From the NCBI RefSeq assembly GCF_007483685.1, contig NZ_VMKN01000001.1:2533549-2597548 (forward strand): DNA of 64,000 nucleotides, given 5' to 3'. The notes beneath the pieces were generated by a model. That model ran no database searches, was not told where the DNA came from, and worked only from the letters and a program-made list of their open reading frames with translations. The position numbers and the translations under genes were made by a program. The DNA is from Litoribacter populi. Its GTDB lineage: Bacteria; Bacteroidota; Bacteroidia; Cytophagales; Cyclobacteriaceae. Below, piece after piece: positions 18,999 to 28,456 of this stretch. The first letter of the stretch is position 1. Every line of letters begins with the position of its first letter.

Positions 18999-19414
18999 TG
19001 GGTAATATGCTTAATTCTTTTATAGGATATAAATACCAACTCAACTTTAAAAATAGATTGATTTTTTTGAAACAACATGATAATTCGGTAGGTTTATAGG
19101 TAATAAAGGTCAGATAATTGTTTCTCACGTTAGATAAAATGAACTCCTTATTTCAAGAGAATCCTGTTTCATGAAATTTTAATTTTAGGCCTTTTTAATA
19201 TGATCAGGGCTTTTCTTTAGGTATAAACCTAAAAAGTATCTTTGTCGATTTTTATGATATAAGCACTAAATACAAACGGAGAACTTCAATTCATACACGA
19301 ATAGAAAGTTCCTACCACCAAACAATTACCTGTTATACACTGTTTTATTAATACATTTAGTGGATTGGGTGTTTTTACGATTTAATTTTCAGTATACCTT
19401 AACCTATAAGACAT
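18999..19414. promoter_or_regulatory. Divergent intergenic region between phosphorelay genes
   Basis: About 415 AT-rich bases separate the minus-strand REC-Hpt gene from the plus-strand kinase pair, so both promoters must lie here. I found no open frame and no motif clear enough to place a promoter exactly. Confidence 0.45.
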
Positions 19415-19828
19415 ATGCCAACTGCCGGACCTACATCGTGGTGGGATATTTCGTCTAGTTTTTTGCAGTTTTCCTTAGAGCAACAAAGACTTTTCCCAGT
19501 GCCACAGGCACTGAAGGCAATAAAATTAAAAGCCGGTCAAACCTTACAGGCTTCCAATTCATTTTTCTTTAGGATAGGCCCCAAATGTGAGCAGCTACTC
19601 GAAATTTATACCTCCGAGACAGAAACCTCATTACTGTTTAAGGCTATTATAAAGGGCTGTCAGAAAGATGTCATTTCATTTAAAAAATTGCTTAAGTCGG
19701 AAAAGAAAAGCGGTTTTGAAAAGCTCAACCATCTACTCATAGTACCAATTGAAGTAAACAGCTATGCGGTTTTTGGTTTCCCATTATCTCCTGGAAGTAA
19801 AGAAAAAACACGAAACTGGTCAAATTGA
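19415..19828 (+). CDS. GAF-like sensor fragment overlapping the hybrid kinase
   Basis: The 137-residue product is soluble. Its end, LLIVPIEVNSYAVFGFPLS followed by KEKTRNWS, resembles the last strands of a GAF domain, which in related kinases runs straight into a coiled linker and PAS domains. Its stop TGA (19826-19828) overlaps the TTG start of the next gene, which lies in the -1 frame. Either the two are translationally coupled sensor and kinase, or an indel has split one GAF-PAS-kinase. No classical slippery heptamer is present at the junction. Confidence 0.6.
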   Translation: MPTAGPTSWWDISSSFLQFSLEQQRLFPVPQALKAIKLKAGQTLQASNSFFFRIGPKCEQLLEIYTSETETSLLFKAIIKGCQKDVISFKKLLKSEKKSGFEKLNHLLIVPIEVNSYAVFGFPLSPGSKEKTRNWSN

Positions 19829-22179
19829 TTCAACCAGTGCTTTATGACATTTTTCTCAAAGACAAGTCAATAAATGACTTATGCCAAATAGCTCATCAAT
19901 ATCATAACAGCCATGCTGCCATTTTGGAGTATTCTAAAGACCTTGTATTTACGTTGGACGAGCACCCCAATTTCACCACCCTAAACTCAAATTTTGTAAA
20001 ATACTTTTCCTCTGAAACCGGCGAAAAATTAAAGCTAGGAGATGTCCTTCCCTCTGAAAAACTTTCTTTACTTTTTGGATCCAGTTTCCCCAACCTTATT
20101 GGAAAAAGTTTTAAAGGCTTGAATTTTTCAAAAGAACTTCTCATTAGATGGGCAAAAAAGAAAGTTTATTACGAATTTTCATTTTATCCCATCCGATACA
20201 TTAACAATAAGGTGGTTGAAATAAGTGTGGTTGGACATGAAATCACTAAAAGAAAAAAATCGGAGTATCAGGTAAGACAACAAAGTCAGTTGCTGAAAAG
20301 TATTCTCGAAAATCTGCCCGTCATCATTTTCCGTATTTCCGCAGATGGCCATTTTCTAGAGTTTTTAGGGGCTGGAATAAATAAACTTGAGCTCAATCGA
20401 GAAGATATTATTGGTCAAAAAGCTCTGAAGGTCTTCCCTGAACTTCAACAACCCATTCAAAAAATGAAAAGAAATAGTCCTTCAAAATTCATATTAGAGG
20501 GTACTAAAAATGGCATCAACTGGGTTTTTGAGACATATACTTTTCAAGATGAAACAAATCCGCAAGATATCGTGGGCTTTGCATTTGATGTGACTGAACA
20601 ATCCAATTATAAACAAGAATTGCAGCATGCAAAAGAATTGGCTGAAAATGCCAACTTGGCAAAAAGCTCCTTCCTCGCCAATCAAAGCCATGAAATCCGG
20701 ACCCCCATAAATACAATGTTAGGTTTCGCGCAATTGATAAAAAACCATCCCCTGCCAGCTGAAGCCGAAGAATACCTAGATTTTATAATTTCCTCAGGAA
20801 AAATATTGTTATCACTTTTAGGAAATGTACTCGATCTAACCAAGATCGAGGAAGGAAAAATCGAAATTCTTGCGGAACCCTTTCATTTGAAAGAAACTAT
20901 AACCTCGAATGTTTATCCATATAAATTCCAGGCTAGGGAAAAAGGGCTAAACTTTACCCTTAAATTTGACAAAAACATCCCAAATCTTTTGATTGGGGAT
21001 TCCCAAAAGATTGTTCAGATAATTCTAAACCTGATTTCAAACAGTCTGAAATTCACTAAACAGGGAGAAATTCAGGTTTCATTTAAGTGCCTATCAAAAC
21101 CCCAAAATCAACTATTTACATTAGGTATAGAAGTTTCTGACACAGGCATAGGTATCCTAAAAAGTAAACAAAATTCAGTCTTTGAAGATTACACCCAGGC
21201 GGATAGCTCTATCAACAAAGAATTTGGTGGTTTTGGGCTTGGCTTGTCGATTGTCCGCAAATTGACCAACTTAATGAGTGGAGAAATTGGCGTTCAAAGT
21301 CCTGGTAAACTTTCAAATAACTCGGGACCCTGTGGAAGTACTTTCTGGATACACCTACCCTTACAAATTACCGACTCCCAAATCCTTCCAAAAGCAAGCT
21401 CCGAAACCAATCATGTCCATTTTAAAGGTGAGGTTAAGGTACTGCTGGTGGACGATAATTATCTAAATCAAAGGTTAGGTTCTGCCATGCTTGACGATAT
21501 TGGGTGCACTGTCGTGTTAGCAAACAATGGGAAAGAAGCCTTAAACTATCTTCAAAAGGAAAACTTTGATCTAATTTTAATGGATGTCCAAATGCCTGTA
21601 TTGGATGGATTTGAAACTACCCGCAGGATACGCAAAGAACAAGATTCAAAGGTTCCAATCGTTGGATTGAGCGCAAATGTTTATAAGGAGGATATTGAAT
21701 ACTGTTTTGAGTCCGGCATGAACGATTATCTCGGGCGTCCTTTTACCAAAAAGTCATTTCAGGATAAAGTCATAAAATGGGTACCTCAGAATATCTCCGC
21801 AATGCACTCCCAAATGAATTCTCCTCAAAACCTAACCGGTTTATCTTTTTTAGAACAAGTTTTTAACGGCGATCAGGAAATTATAATCGAAATTGTAGAG
21901 GACTATCTTCATCACCATGATATAATGATAGCTGAGCTACATGACGCTCTTTTAAGTAATAATTACCCAAAAGCGGCATCCGTCATACATAAAATCAGAT
22001 CTTCACTTCAAACCGTCGGGCTAAATTCCCTATATAAAACACTGACCGATATGGAGCAAATCGCCAAAAAGCAAAAAGATGGTAAACGGTTAACAGCCAT
22101 TTTTGAGGAAGTAAAAACTACATCTGAAATAGCCAAGAAGGAATTGGAAGAGTCGCTTATCTTACTCAGGAAAAATTAA
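19825..22179 (+). CDS. PAS hybrid histidine kinase with receiver and Hpt domain
   Basis: The 784-residue protein has two PAS-like domains (~residues 30-150 and 155-265, the second closing in GFAFDVTEQ), HisKA with His289 in ANQSHEIRTPINTMLGF, HATPase_c (NLISNSLKFT, DTGIGI, GGFGLGLSI), a receiver (~535-655: VLLVDDNYLNQ, phospho-Asp587 in LILMDVQMPVLDGFE, K in GRPFTKKS) and a C-terminal Hpt with His722 in VIHKIRSSLQTVG. It could run a full His-Asp-His relay and deliver phosphate to the LytTR regulator. The start is TTG; no ATG is available after the in-frame stop at 19798. Its neighbours support a common signalling unit. No membrane segment is seen. Confidence 0.92.
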   Translation: MIQPVLYDIFLKDKSINDLCQIAHQYHNSHAAILEYSKDLVFTLDEHPNFTTLNSNFVKYFSSETGEKLKLGDVLPSEKLSLLFGSSFPNLIGKSFKGLNFSKELLIRWAKKKVYYEFSFYPIRYINNKVVEISVVGHEITKRKKSEYQVRQQSQLLKSILENLPVIIFRISADGHFLEFLGAGINKLELNREDIIGQKALKVFPELQQPIQKMKRNSPSKFILEGTKNGINWVFETYTFQDETNPQDIVGFAFDVTEQSNYKQELQHAKELAENANLAKSSFLANQSHEIRTPINTMLGFAQLIKNHPLPAEAEEYLDFIISSGKILLSLLGNVLDLTKIEEGKIEILAEPFHLKETITSNVYPYKFQAREKGLNFTLKFDKNIPNLLIGDSQKIVQIILNLISNSLKFTKQGEIQVSFKCLSKPQNQLFTLGIEVSDTGIGILKSKQNSVFEDYTQADSSINKEFGGFGLGLSIVRKLTNLMSGEIGVQSPGKLSNNSGPCGSTFWIHLPLQITDSQILPKASSETNHVHFKGEVKVLLVDDNYLNQRLGSAMLDDIGCTVVLANNGKEALNYLQKENFDLILMDVQMPVLDGFETTRRIRKEQDSKVPIVGLSANVYKEDIEYCFESGMNDYLGRPFTKKSFQDKVIKWVPQNISAMHSQMNSPQNLTGLSFLEQVFNGDQEIIIEIVEDYLHHHDIMIAELHDALLSNNYPKAASVIHKIRSSLQTVGLNSLYKTLTDMEQIAKKQKDGKRLTAIFEEVKTTSEIAKKELEESLILLRKN

Positions 22180-22438
22180 AAGCATGATTTTTTAATGCTC
22201 TACATTGAATTTAGGATTTAATAGGAGAAGCTAACACCAATGATTTGTATTTCCTTAAGAGAATATGATTAATTAATTAAAAAAGAATAAGCTAAGGTCT
22301 AGGTATCCCCAACGTTACCCCAGCTTTACCCCAACGTTGCCCCTAGACTGGTATGAGGTAAGTACCTGAAAAAAGGAAGTAAAATTGGGGTAAGACGTTT
22401 TGAGCAAATCGTAAGGGCAAATGTAGAAGGGACTTTAT
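22180..22438. other. Gap with short ACCCCAACGTT repeats
   Basis: About 260 bases behind the kinase gene. Around 22310-22345 the words CCCCAACGTTACCCC and TTTACCCCAACGTTGCC follow each other. Eighteen bases of this recur at 10314-10331. Nothing else is recognised. Confidence 0.4.
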
Positions 22439-22827
22439 TTATTGCACCACCTGGGATTGGCTACTTACTTTCAGGATTTTGAGTTTTTTCTTTCCTCCAG
22501 GCAAATCCCAGTCAATGGTCTTGCCCTGTTTAAAGCCAATCAGGGCAGCTCCCAAAGGTGAAAAGATAGACAGTTTCTTCTCATTTACATTGGCCACCTT
22601 AGGTACGGTAAGGGTAAAGTTGAATGTTTTTTGGAACTGATATCCTTTACTTCGAAAGTGGAATTCAATTGAATGATATCATCTGCAACCTGCTCATCAG
22701 GCAAAATAGTGGCTCGATTGATTTCTCTCATTAACTGGCTGACTTCATGGGTTTTCTCAGCAGGAGACAGAGTGTTTACGATTGCCTTGATGTTAAAGCA
22801 ATCCGATTCTTTAATCACTGGTATCAT
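22439..22827 (-). pseudogene. GreA/GreB- or Rnk-like RNA polymerase-binding protein, frameshifted
   Basis: The first frame (22827 down to 22585) reads MIPVIKESDCFNIKAIV and VSQLMREINRATILPDEQVADDIIQLNSTFEVKD, then runs into unrelated sequence after a T6 run (22628-22633; A6 on the coding strand). One more A restores a family-like end: TFNFTLTVPKVANVNEKK, LSIFSPLGAALIGFKQG, IDWDLPGGKKKLKILKV, stopping at 22439. The PLGAALIG motif is the conserved C-terminal domain of GreA/Rnk proteins, which bind in or near the polymerase secondary channel. At ~129 residues the repaired protein has Rnk-like size. The indel may be a real mutation or a sequencing error. Confidence 0.8.
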
Positions 22828-23176
22828 AGGTCGATGTAAGTTTAGAATTGATATAATATTATATAGAGCACCTTAATAGGGAAACTCTCATTCGCAAAAT
22901 GTAGTGGAGGCCTTGCCCGTCCGCTGAGGGTTAAAAGATAAAAGCTTTAGAATGAAAGCATATCCCCTTCCTCCTAAAGTTGGAGAAGTTAACGGGAGAA
23001 GAGAAAGCAATTTTCGAAGGGCTGATCATTTATTAAAAATAGGGATAATTAATTTAAAAGCAAATTTTCCCCACACTCACTTCTCTATTAAGTTTCCAGT
23101 GGTCCTACCGAGGCAACATATAAAAGCTAAACATGATTTTGTTCGCAGGGTTATAATCCCAAACACTTTGTAAATT
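22828..23176. other. Intergenic region before thrC
   Basis: About 350 bases between the divergent GreA-like gene and thrC. The promoters of both must be here. No attenuator-type leader or conserved RNA is evident. Confidence 0.4.
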
Positions 23177-24373
23177 ATGCAGATTGACCAACAACATACC
23201 AATTCCCTAATTTCCCATCTTGAATGCCCTAACTGCGGGAATACCTATAACCATCAAGAACTCCATACTGTATGCGAAAACCCTGATTGCAAATCCTCAC
23301 TTTTTGCAAGATACAATCTATCTCCGGGGGTAATTAAAAAGGAAAACTTAGCTGCCCTACCACCCACCATGTGGCGCTATAGGCAGGTCTTGCCTACAAA
23401 AAACCCTGAACATATCATCACTTTAGGAGAAGGGTTCACCCCTATCCTACCCCTTACAAATCTGGATTATTTGGGAGAAAACGAAGTCTTCTGGAAGGAT
23501 GAGTCCGGCAACCCTACCGGTTCCTTCAAATCCAGGGGCCAGAGCACGGCAATTTCTAAAGCTTTTGAGTTGGGTGTGAAGACGGTTTGCATTCCCTCTG
23601 CCGGCAATGCCGCCGGTGCCATGGCGGCCTATTGTGCCCGCGCGGGCCTCGAAGCCCATGTTTTTATGCCTAAGGAAACACCACAGATTTTCAAAGACGA
23701 ATGCAGGCTCTATGGAGCCAACCTCACAGAAATAGATGGAAACATTAAGGACTGCGCTGATAAAGCAACAAAAGAAGGTGAGGAAAACGGATGGTTTCCC
23801 GTGTTCACCCTCAAGGAACCCTACCGGCTAGAAGGGAAAAAAATAATGGGTTATGAAATTGCCGAACAGTTTGGCTGGACGCTTCCGGACGTTATCCTTT
23901 ACCCCACAGGGGGTGGCACCGGACTGCTGGGGATTTGGAAGGCCTTTGAGGAAATGGAAGCCTTGGGATGGATTGACAGCAAACGCCCAAAGATGGTCTC
24001 CGTCCAAGCCACCTGTTGCGATGGGATCACACAGGCTTTTCACCACCACAAGCAGCATTCGGAATATGTGGATAACGGCTTCACCATTGCCAATGGCCTG
24101 CGGGTCCCCAAGCCCTATGCTGACCAATACATCCTGCAGGTGTTGAGGAAAAGTAAAGGAAATGCCCTTACGGTAACCGATAAAGAAATGGAGTCAGGCA
24201 TGAAAGAGATAGCCTCAAAAGAAGGCCTCCTTTTTTGCCCAGAGGGAGCTGCCCTATGGCAAGCCTTCAAGAATTTGAAGAAAACCAACTGGATATCCCC
24301 CGGGGAAAAGGTCCTGCTAATGAACACCGGCAGCGGGTATAAGTATTTGGAAAATATAGAGGTGGAAGGGTGA
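23177..24373 (+). CDS. thrC: Threonine synthase
   Basis: This pyridoxal-phosphate enzyme converts O-phosphohomoserine to threonine in the cytoplasm. The 398 residues include an N-terminal zinc-ribbon-like segment (CPNCGN..CENPDC), substrate and cofactor motifs ITLGEGFTPI and KDESGNPTGSFKSRG with Lys118 as the likely Schiff-base lysine, IPSAGNAAGAMAAYCARAG, and the phosphate loop PTGGGTGLLGIW. The size and zinc ribbon match the threonine synthase group found in many Bacteroidota. A cystathionine synthase-like or diaminopropionate lyase-like role is less likely. It stands alone on the plus strand and ends four bases before a palindromic repeat that separates it from the converging RHS array. 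Confidence 0.9.
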   Translation: MQIDQQHTNSLISHLECPNCGNTYNHQELHTVCENPDCKSSLFARYNLSPGVIKKENLAALPPTMWRYRQVLPTKNPEHIITLGEGFTPILPLTNLDYLGENEVFWKDESGNPTGSFKSRGQSTAISKAFELGVKTVCIPSAGNAAGAMAAYCARAGLEAHVFMPKETPQIFKDECRLYGANLTEIDGNIKDCADKATKEGEENGWFPVFTLKEPYRLEGKKIMGYEIAEQFGWTLPDVILYPTGGGTGLLGIWKAFEEMEALGWIDSKRPKMVSVQATCCDGITQAFHHHKQHSEYVDNGFTIANGLRVPKPYADQYILQVLRKSKGNALTVTDKEMESGMKEIASKEGLLFCPEGAALWQAFKNLKKTNWISPGEKVLLMNTGSGYKYLENIEVEG

Positions 24374-24376
24374 TAT

Positions 24377-24568
24377 AATCTAACCGCAAAGGTTAATAAG
24401 AAACGCAAAGAAGGTGTACAAGGCGACCCAAAAAAAAATCACCACCGAGGCTCAGAGGACCCCGAGGCGCCAGGCGATGCGAAATATAGGCGGAAACCGC
24501 AAAGGAAGAAGAAATGCAAAGAGATTCCAGTCCTCTTTGCGTCTCTTTCCATCCTTCGCGGTTAGATT
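24377..24568. repeat. 192-bp nested palindromic element (MITE- or REP-like)
   Basis: The ends AATCTAACCGCAAAGG (24377-24392) and CCTTCGCGGTTAGATT (24553-24568) are inverted repeats matching at 15 of 16 positions. A second inner copy of ACCGCAAAGG starts near 24496, and GCAAAGAG/CTCTTTGC forms an inner hairpin. The element sits at the meeting point of thrC and the RHS array and replaces the tip of the last cassette. It may also act as a bidirectional terminator. Confidence 0.7.
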
Positions 24569-26606
24569 GAATTCTTCATTAGTCCACCAAGGAAACGTTG
24601 ATGTCAATGGATCCACACTCAAAAACTTCGCAATCTTCGGATCATATATCCTAAACCCATAATCCTGCGTACCAGTCTCCGAATCATTTTCCTTTCCATT
24701 GAAGCCATACCTATAAACAGTAGTATCCTGATACCCTCTCCCCTCCATCGCCAATCCAAATGGATAGTAATCTGTAAGTGCCCTCACCTGCGCCCAGGTA
24801 CTGTCCGAATCCATACGAATGTTGTCAGTCACCACTGCAAGAACATTCCCCAAGTGGTTTGAAAGCTCATATCTCTTCCCTCCTAAAGTGCGGTACCCCT
24901 GATGTGAACTTGCCACCTGAATCCCCAATCTCGAGCTTCCATAAATAGATTGTTCAGCCAATGAATCCGCTTCATAAATACCCATCGGATTTCCGGAGGC
25001 ATCCCTGACATATCCTTGAACAGACTCCCAACCTTTTTCTCTACCCTCTGCCCTGCGGCGTCATATCGGATCTCCAGTTTGGTACCGTCTGTCTTGTTCA
25101 CGGATCTAATTTTCCCATACGGCGTCCATTCTATTCCTGTGATTCCTTTAGAAGCATCAGAAACTAGATTACCTACATCATCATACTGATAATTATTCCC
25201 TGCACCCCCGTCTACATTCCTCAGCTTATTGCTGTTCTCATAGTAACTGTACTCAAAATCATCCTGCACACTAACCTGCTCATTCCTCCTTTGTAAAGTT
25301 ATTCCCACCCTACAACCTGGCCCCGAGCTAGATTGCTCCACCGGAGCAATCCTTAACGCTCGGTCCTCATTTCCGTCATAACTATAATCAACATCATAAG
25401 CTTTGGGAGTTGAATTTCTGGACGCAAAGCCATTCGCACCATACTCCCTTAAACTTCTCGCCTCCACAATCCGGTGCAACTGATCATAGTTGTAAATCAT
25501 CGCCTGCATAGGATCATTTTCCAGCCCCGGCAGATCCGTATTCATCCAGGCGATGTTTCCGTTATACAGTCCTGATGTACCCCTCTGCTCATCATACCTA
25601 TTCCACAACTGATCCCTTCCGTCGCTGGTCACTGCATTCGGATTGATCGGCTTAAAATCATCCGCATGGTACCCAAGCGCAAAGGCAAAAGCATCCTTAC
25701 CTGTTCTCAGCCCATTTATTCCATCTGCTCCAGGATCACCATCACCAGGCATATTCACGCCTTTCAACCATCCCTGCAAGGTGTAGTAGTAATCCATCCC
25801 CTGCACGTTATATTCCCCTAGCTCTACTCTAGCTAAAGGACCATGAGGATAATAATGGTACGTCGCTTCCCTGTTCCACAGGTAGGCATCCGTACTCGTA
25901 TGCACGTACTCTATCCTATTATCCGCGTCATAGCTGTACCGATGAATGAATTGATCATCATACCCGTACTGATACATCACAAAGTTTACATTTCCGCTCA
26001 CCAGGTCATACACGTACTCCGTACGCTTCGGAGCAAGGCCCGGAATCTGCTGCAGTAAACCCTTCACGTTTCCGTGCTCATCATAGCTGTACAAGGTTAT
26101 CACCGTATCCTGCCGGTCCTTTTCGATCATGGCAGTCCAACTTACACGGCTCCTTAAGTTCTCCTGCAGGAAGGTGCTGTCTGCATGGGTATGGGGCTTG
26201 TCGTACACGGTCTTGGTAATGTCATAAGCCGTATATTCATTCAGGTCCGGCCAATTCAGGGTGTTGATTTTCGCCTTTAGGCTGTCGATGGGCTCCGTGC
26301 TCAGCAGCTCACCCACCTCGGTCACCCGTCCCTTGGCATCGTAGCGGGTATAGCTGTAGGCATTGTTGCCCGCCTGCTTCGCATCCTGCGACAAACGCAG
26401 CTGCCCAGCCCTGTTGTACCAGAACCTCGACTCTCCCGCATCGGGGGTCTGTTGCCAGATCAGCTGGTTCTGGGAATTGTATCAGTACTGGGTGGCGAGT
26501 TCGTGGGCGGGGAGTAGCTTTTCTCCTTTGCTAACCTGCTCCACTTTCTGCATGCCCTTGTCCTCGCCCAATCCAGACAAGTCAGTCAACTTGGCATAGC
26601 TGATTT
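24569..26606 (-). pseudogene. Silent RHS cassette H: core without tip
   Basis: This is the longest archived core, starting sharply behind an immunity gene at SYAKLTDLSG and running through all YD repeats of the expressed gene to DPLTSTFPW. It is broken several times: TGA near 26480 (QY-stop-YNSQNQLIWQQ), a hairpin element at 25304-25368, and a frameshift near 25035 where KKVGESVQ-type sequence has lost one G. The two open pieces are 24883-26394 and 24452-24985. At its 3' end the tip is missing: after FPWW the frame runs into the palindromic element at 24568. No immunity gene follows. It has no start or signal peptide of its own. Confidence 0.85.
25304..25368 (-). repeat. Hairpin element copy 1 (in cassette H)
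   Basis: Minus-strand sequence starts GAGGACCGAGCGTTAA, has inner stem ATTGCTCC/GGAGCAAT, and ends TAGCTCGGGGCCAGG plus a G-rich tail. It lies after DGN and replaces the next Gly-Asn of DGNGNLLTL. It is open in frame, adding EDRALRIAPVEQ.. to the core. Confidence 0.85.
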
Positions 26607-26621
26607 AAATAAAAGCTAAAC

Positions 26622-27038
26622 TTAGCCTTCCATTATATTTAAAACAAAATTTCTCTGGCGGTTTTTATCGTTAATAATTTTTTCTATAAATCCAGCCCAT
26701 TTAAAATCATCCTCATCAATATATTCAAATGGTGAAAAATTTATCAAAGGATATTCACAGCGATACGTAAATTTTACAATAATTTCATTTTCTATAAGTA
26801 AAAATTCTTCTTCCGAGTCACTTATCTTATTTAGAAACACTTTACTTGATTCCTTTATTAAAATTTTTTCTTCCCCATATATAAAATAAAGTTTATTTTC
26901 ACTAACAAAAATTGCAGAAAAAACCCCATTAACAACCTTATACCAGCCAGATATTTTGACAACATCATTATTTTCTATTTCCTCTTTAGTATAATAATTT
27001 ATATAACTTGCAGCAATATCAAAATTCCTTAGTAACAT
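26622..27038 (-). CDS. Probable immunity protein for tip G
   Basis: The 138-residue soluble, acidic protein (SGWYKVVNGVFSAIFVSENKL, FLLIENEIIVKFTYR, YIDEDDFKWAGF) has no known motif that I recognise. Its position, 18 bp behind the cassette G tip on the same strand, and its small size and AT-rich sequence are those of an immunity gene in a polymorphic toxin module. The following cassette H core begins 15 bases after its stop. The function is inferred from context only. Confidence 0.6.
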   Translation of the reverse strand: MLLRNFDIAASYINYYTKEEIENNDVVKISGWYKVVNGVFSAIFVSENKLYFIYGEEKILIKESSKVFLNKISDSEEEFLLIENEIIVKFTYRCEYPLINFSPFEYIDEDDFKWAGFIEKIINDKNRQRNFVLNIMEG

Positions 27039-27056
27039 ATCATCTAAAATTAATTA

Positions 27057-28220
27057 TTATAATCCTAAGTCTTTCCCCCCAGGTCTTGTAGCACTATCAA
27101 TTATATCATCCCATGACTTACCTTGTTGCCTTAAATAATCTATAGACGGCCCAAGTTTGTCTCCATATTTTTTTTGATTTCTTTGGTATATTTGCTGCAA
27201 TAAATCTTCGGGGGTTAGTGACTTATATCTCACCCCAATATCTCTCCTTAAACTATGAAGTGTTTTTGCAATTTGTTCTGAAGAGTTACCTGCGGCTTTC
27301 AAATTATGTGCTTGTGATTTCAATCCTTCAACTTCGGAAACATATGCTGCCCTTAGAGGAGAAATCTTTTTAGCTGCACCACCACCTATAGATCTAGGAA
27401 CAGTTGATTTTATTAGTCCCCCTCCTAAACCAGATTCAACTCCTCCCATAGCCAATCCCATCACGGCCGTATATCCTTCCAAAACGTCTGAACCAGCTTG
27501 AATCATTTCAGCCCCTGTTTGTAGCTGAGTTATTGTATGATTTATCTTACCAATATCTTCAGGAAAGTGTTGATGGGGTCTAGTTAAATTTTCTTGGTAA
27601 ACCCTTTCATTTTGGGCATACTTAAATCCGCTTTTTATAAAACGCTCACTTCCACCGACTATTTTGTCTTCCAGCCAATCTGCAGGGTATGTAATAAGAC
27701 CAAGAGCTGGATTTCCACTTGCCATCCCTTTAGACATATGGGTTCTGAAATCCAACTTCTCAAGCCCATCAAGATCAACATTTGAAACAGGACTGCCTTC
27801 TGAAAAAGCATAGGTACTATTCCATGGAAACTCAGGAGCTAGAGGATCCACACTCAAAAACTTTGCTATCTTAGGATCATATATCCTAAACCCATAATCC
27901 TGCGTACCAGTCTCCGAATCATTTTCTTTCCCATTGAACCCGTATCTATAAGATAAGGAGTCTTGGTAAGCTCTCCCCTCCATGGTTAACCCAAATGGGT
28001 AATAATCAGTCAGGTTAATAACTTCTGCCCACGTGCTATCTGAAGATTGGTGGATGTTGTCCGAAACCACTGCTAATACATTACCAAGGTGATTAGATAG
28101 CTCATATCGTTTCCCTCCTAAACTCCTATATCCTTGCTGTAAACTGACCACTTGTATACCCAATCGTGAACTACCATAAATAGACTGTTCAGTCAAAGAA
28201 TCTACCTCATATATAGCCAT
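27057..28220 (-). CDS. Silent RHS cassette G: core end plus conserved unassigned tip
   Basis: The 387-codon frame begins at an internal Met of the core (MAIYEVDSLTEQSIYGSSRLGIQ) and includes the RHS-associated core (DYYPFGLTMEGR, YRYGFNGKENDSETG, DYGFRIYDPKIAKFLSVDPL). The tip after DLDGLE has a glycine-rich linker and a C-terminal module: LKSQAHNLKAAGNSSEQIA, DIGVRYKSLTPEDLLQQIYQRN, YGDKLGPSIDYLRQQGKSW and DSATRPGGKDLGL. I recall this module as a recurring toxin tip but cannot name it or its activity. A probable immunity gene follows. No ribosome site or signal peptide lies before the frame, so expression would need recombination into the main gene. Confidence 0.75.
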   Translation of the reverse strand: MAIYEVDSLTEQSIYGSSRLGIQVVSLQQGYRSLGGKRYELSNHLGNVLAVVSDNIHQSSDSTWAEVINLTDYYPFGLTMEGRAYQDSLSYRYGFNGKENDSETGTQDYGFRIYDPKIAKFLSVDPLAPEFPWNSTYAFSEGSPVSNVDLDGLEKLDFRTHMSKGMASGNPALGLITYPADWLEDKIVGGSERFIKSGFKYAQNERVYQENLTRPHQHFPEDIGKINHTITQLQTGAEMIQAGSDVLEGYTAVMGLAMGGVESGLGGGLIKSTVPRSIGGGAAKKISPLRAAYVSEVEGLKSQAHNLKAAGNSSEQIAKTLHSLRRDIGVRYKSLTPEDLLQQIYQRNQKKYGDKLGPSIDYLRQQGKSWDDIIDSATRPGGKDLGL

Positions 28221-28446
28221 AGGATTTCCCGAAGCATCTCTTATATAAGTCTGAATTCGCCAACCTTCTTCTGTATCCTATTACCGGAAGCATCATACCT
28301 AAATTCCAGCCTTGTACCATCACTTTTATTTACAGAACGGATCTTTCCGTAAGGAGTCCACTCTATACCAGTAATACCTTCCCAAGCATCAGCTACTAAA
28401 TTACCTATTTCATCATAGGTATAGTAATTTCTTGAGCCCTCAATTG
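28221..28446 (-). pseudogene. Upstream core remnant of cassette G
   Basis: Core sequence continues upstream of the cassette G frame ([51 protein letters not shown]) but is out of phase: the codons after KKVGE have suffered a small deletion relative to ESVQRYVRDAS. The homology starts abruptly 3' of the preceding immunity gene. Confidence 0.75.
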
Positions 28447-28456
28447 TCAGTAATTT

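Noticed and set aside
19803-19828. Programmed -1 frameshift joining the GAF-like gene and the kinase
   Set aside because: The A-run at 19803-19808 is not placed as a proper X-XXY-YYZ heptamer in the upstream frame, and the TTG/TGA overlap explains coupling equally well.
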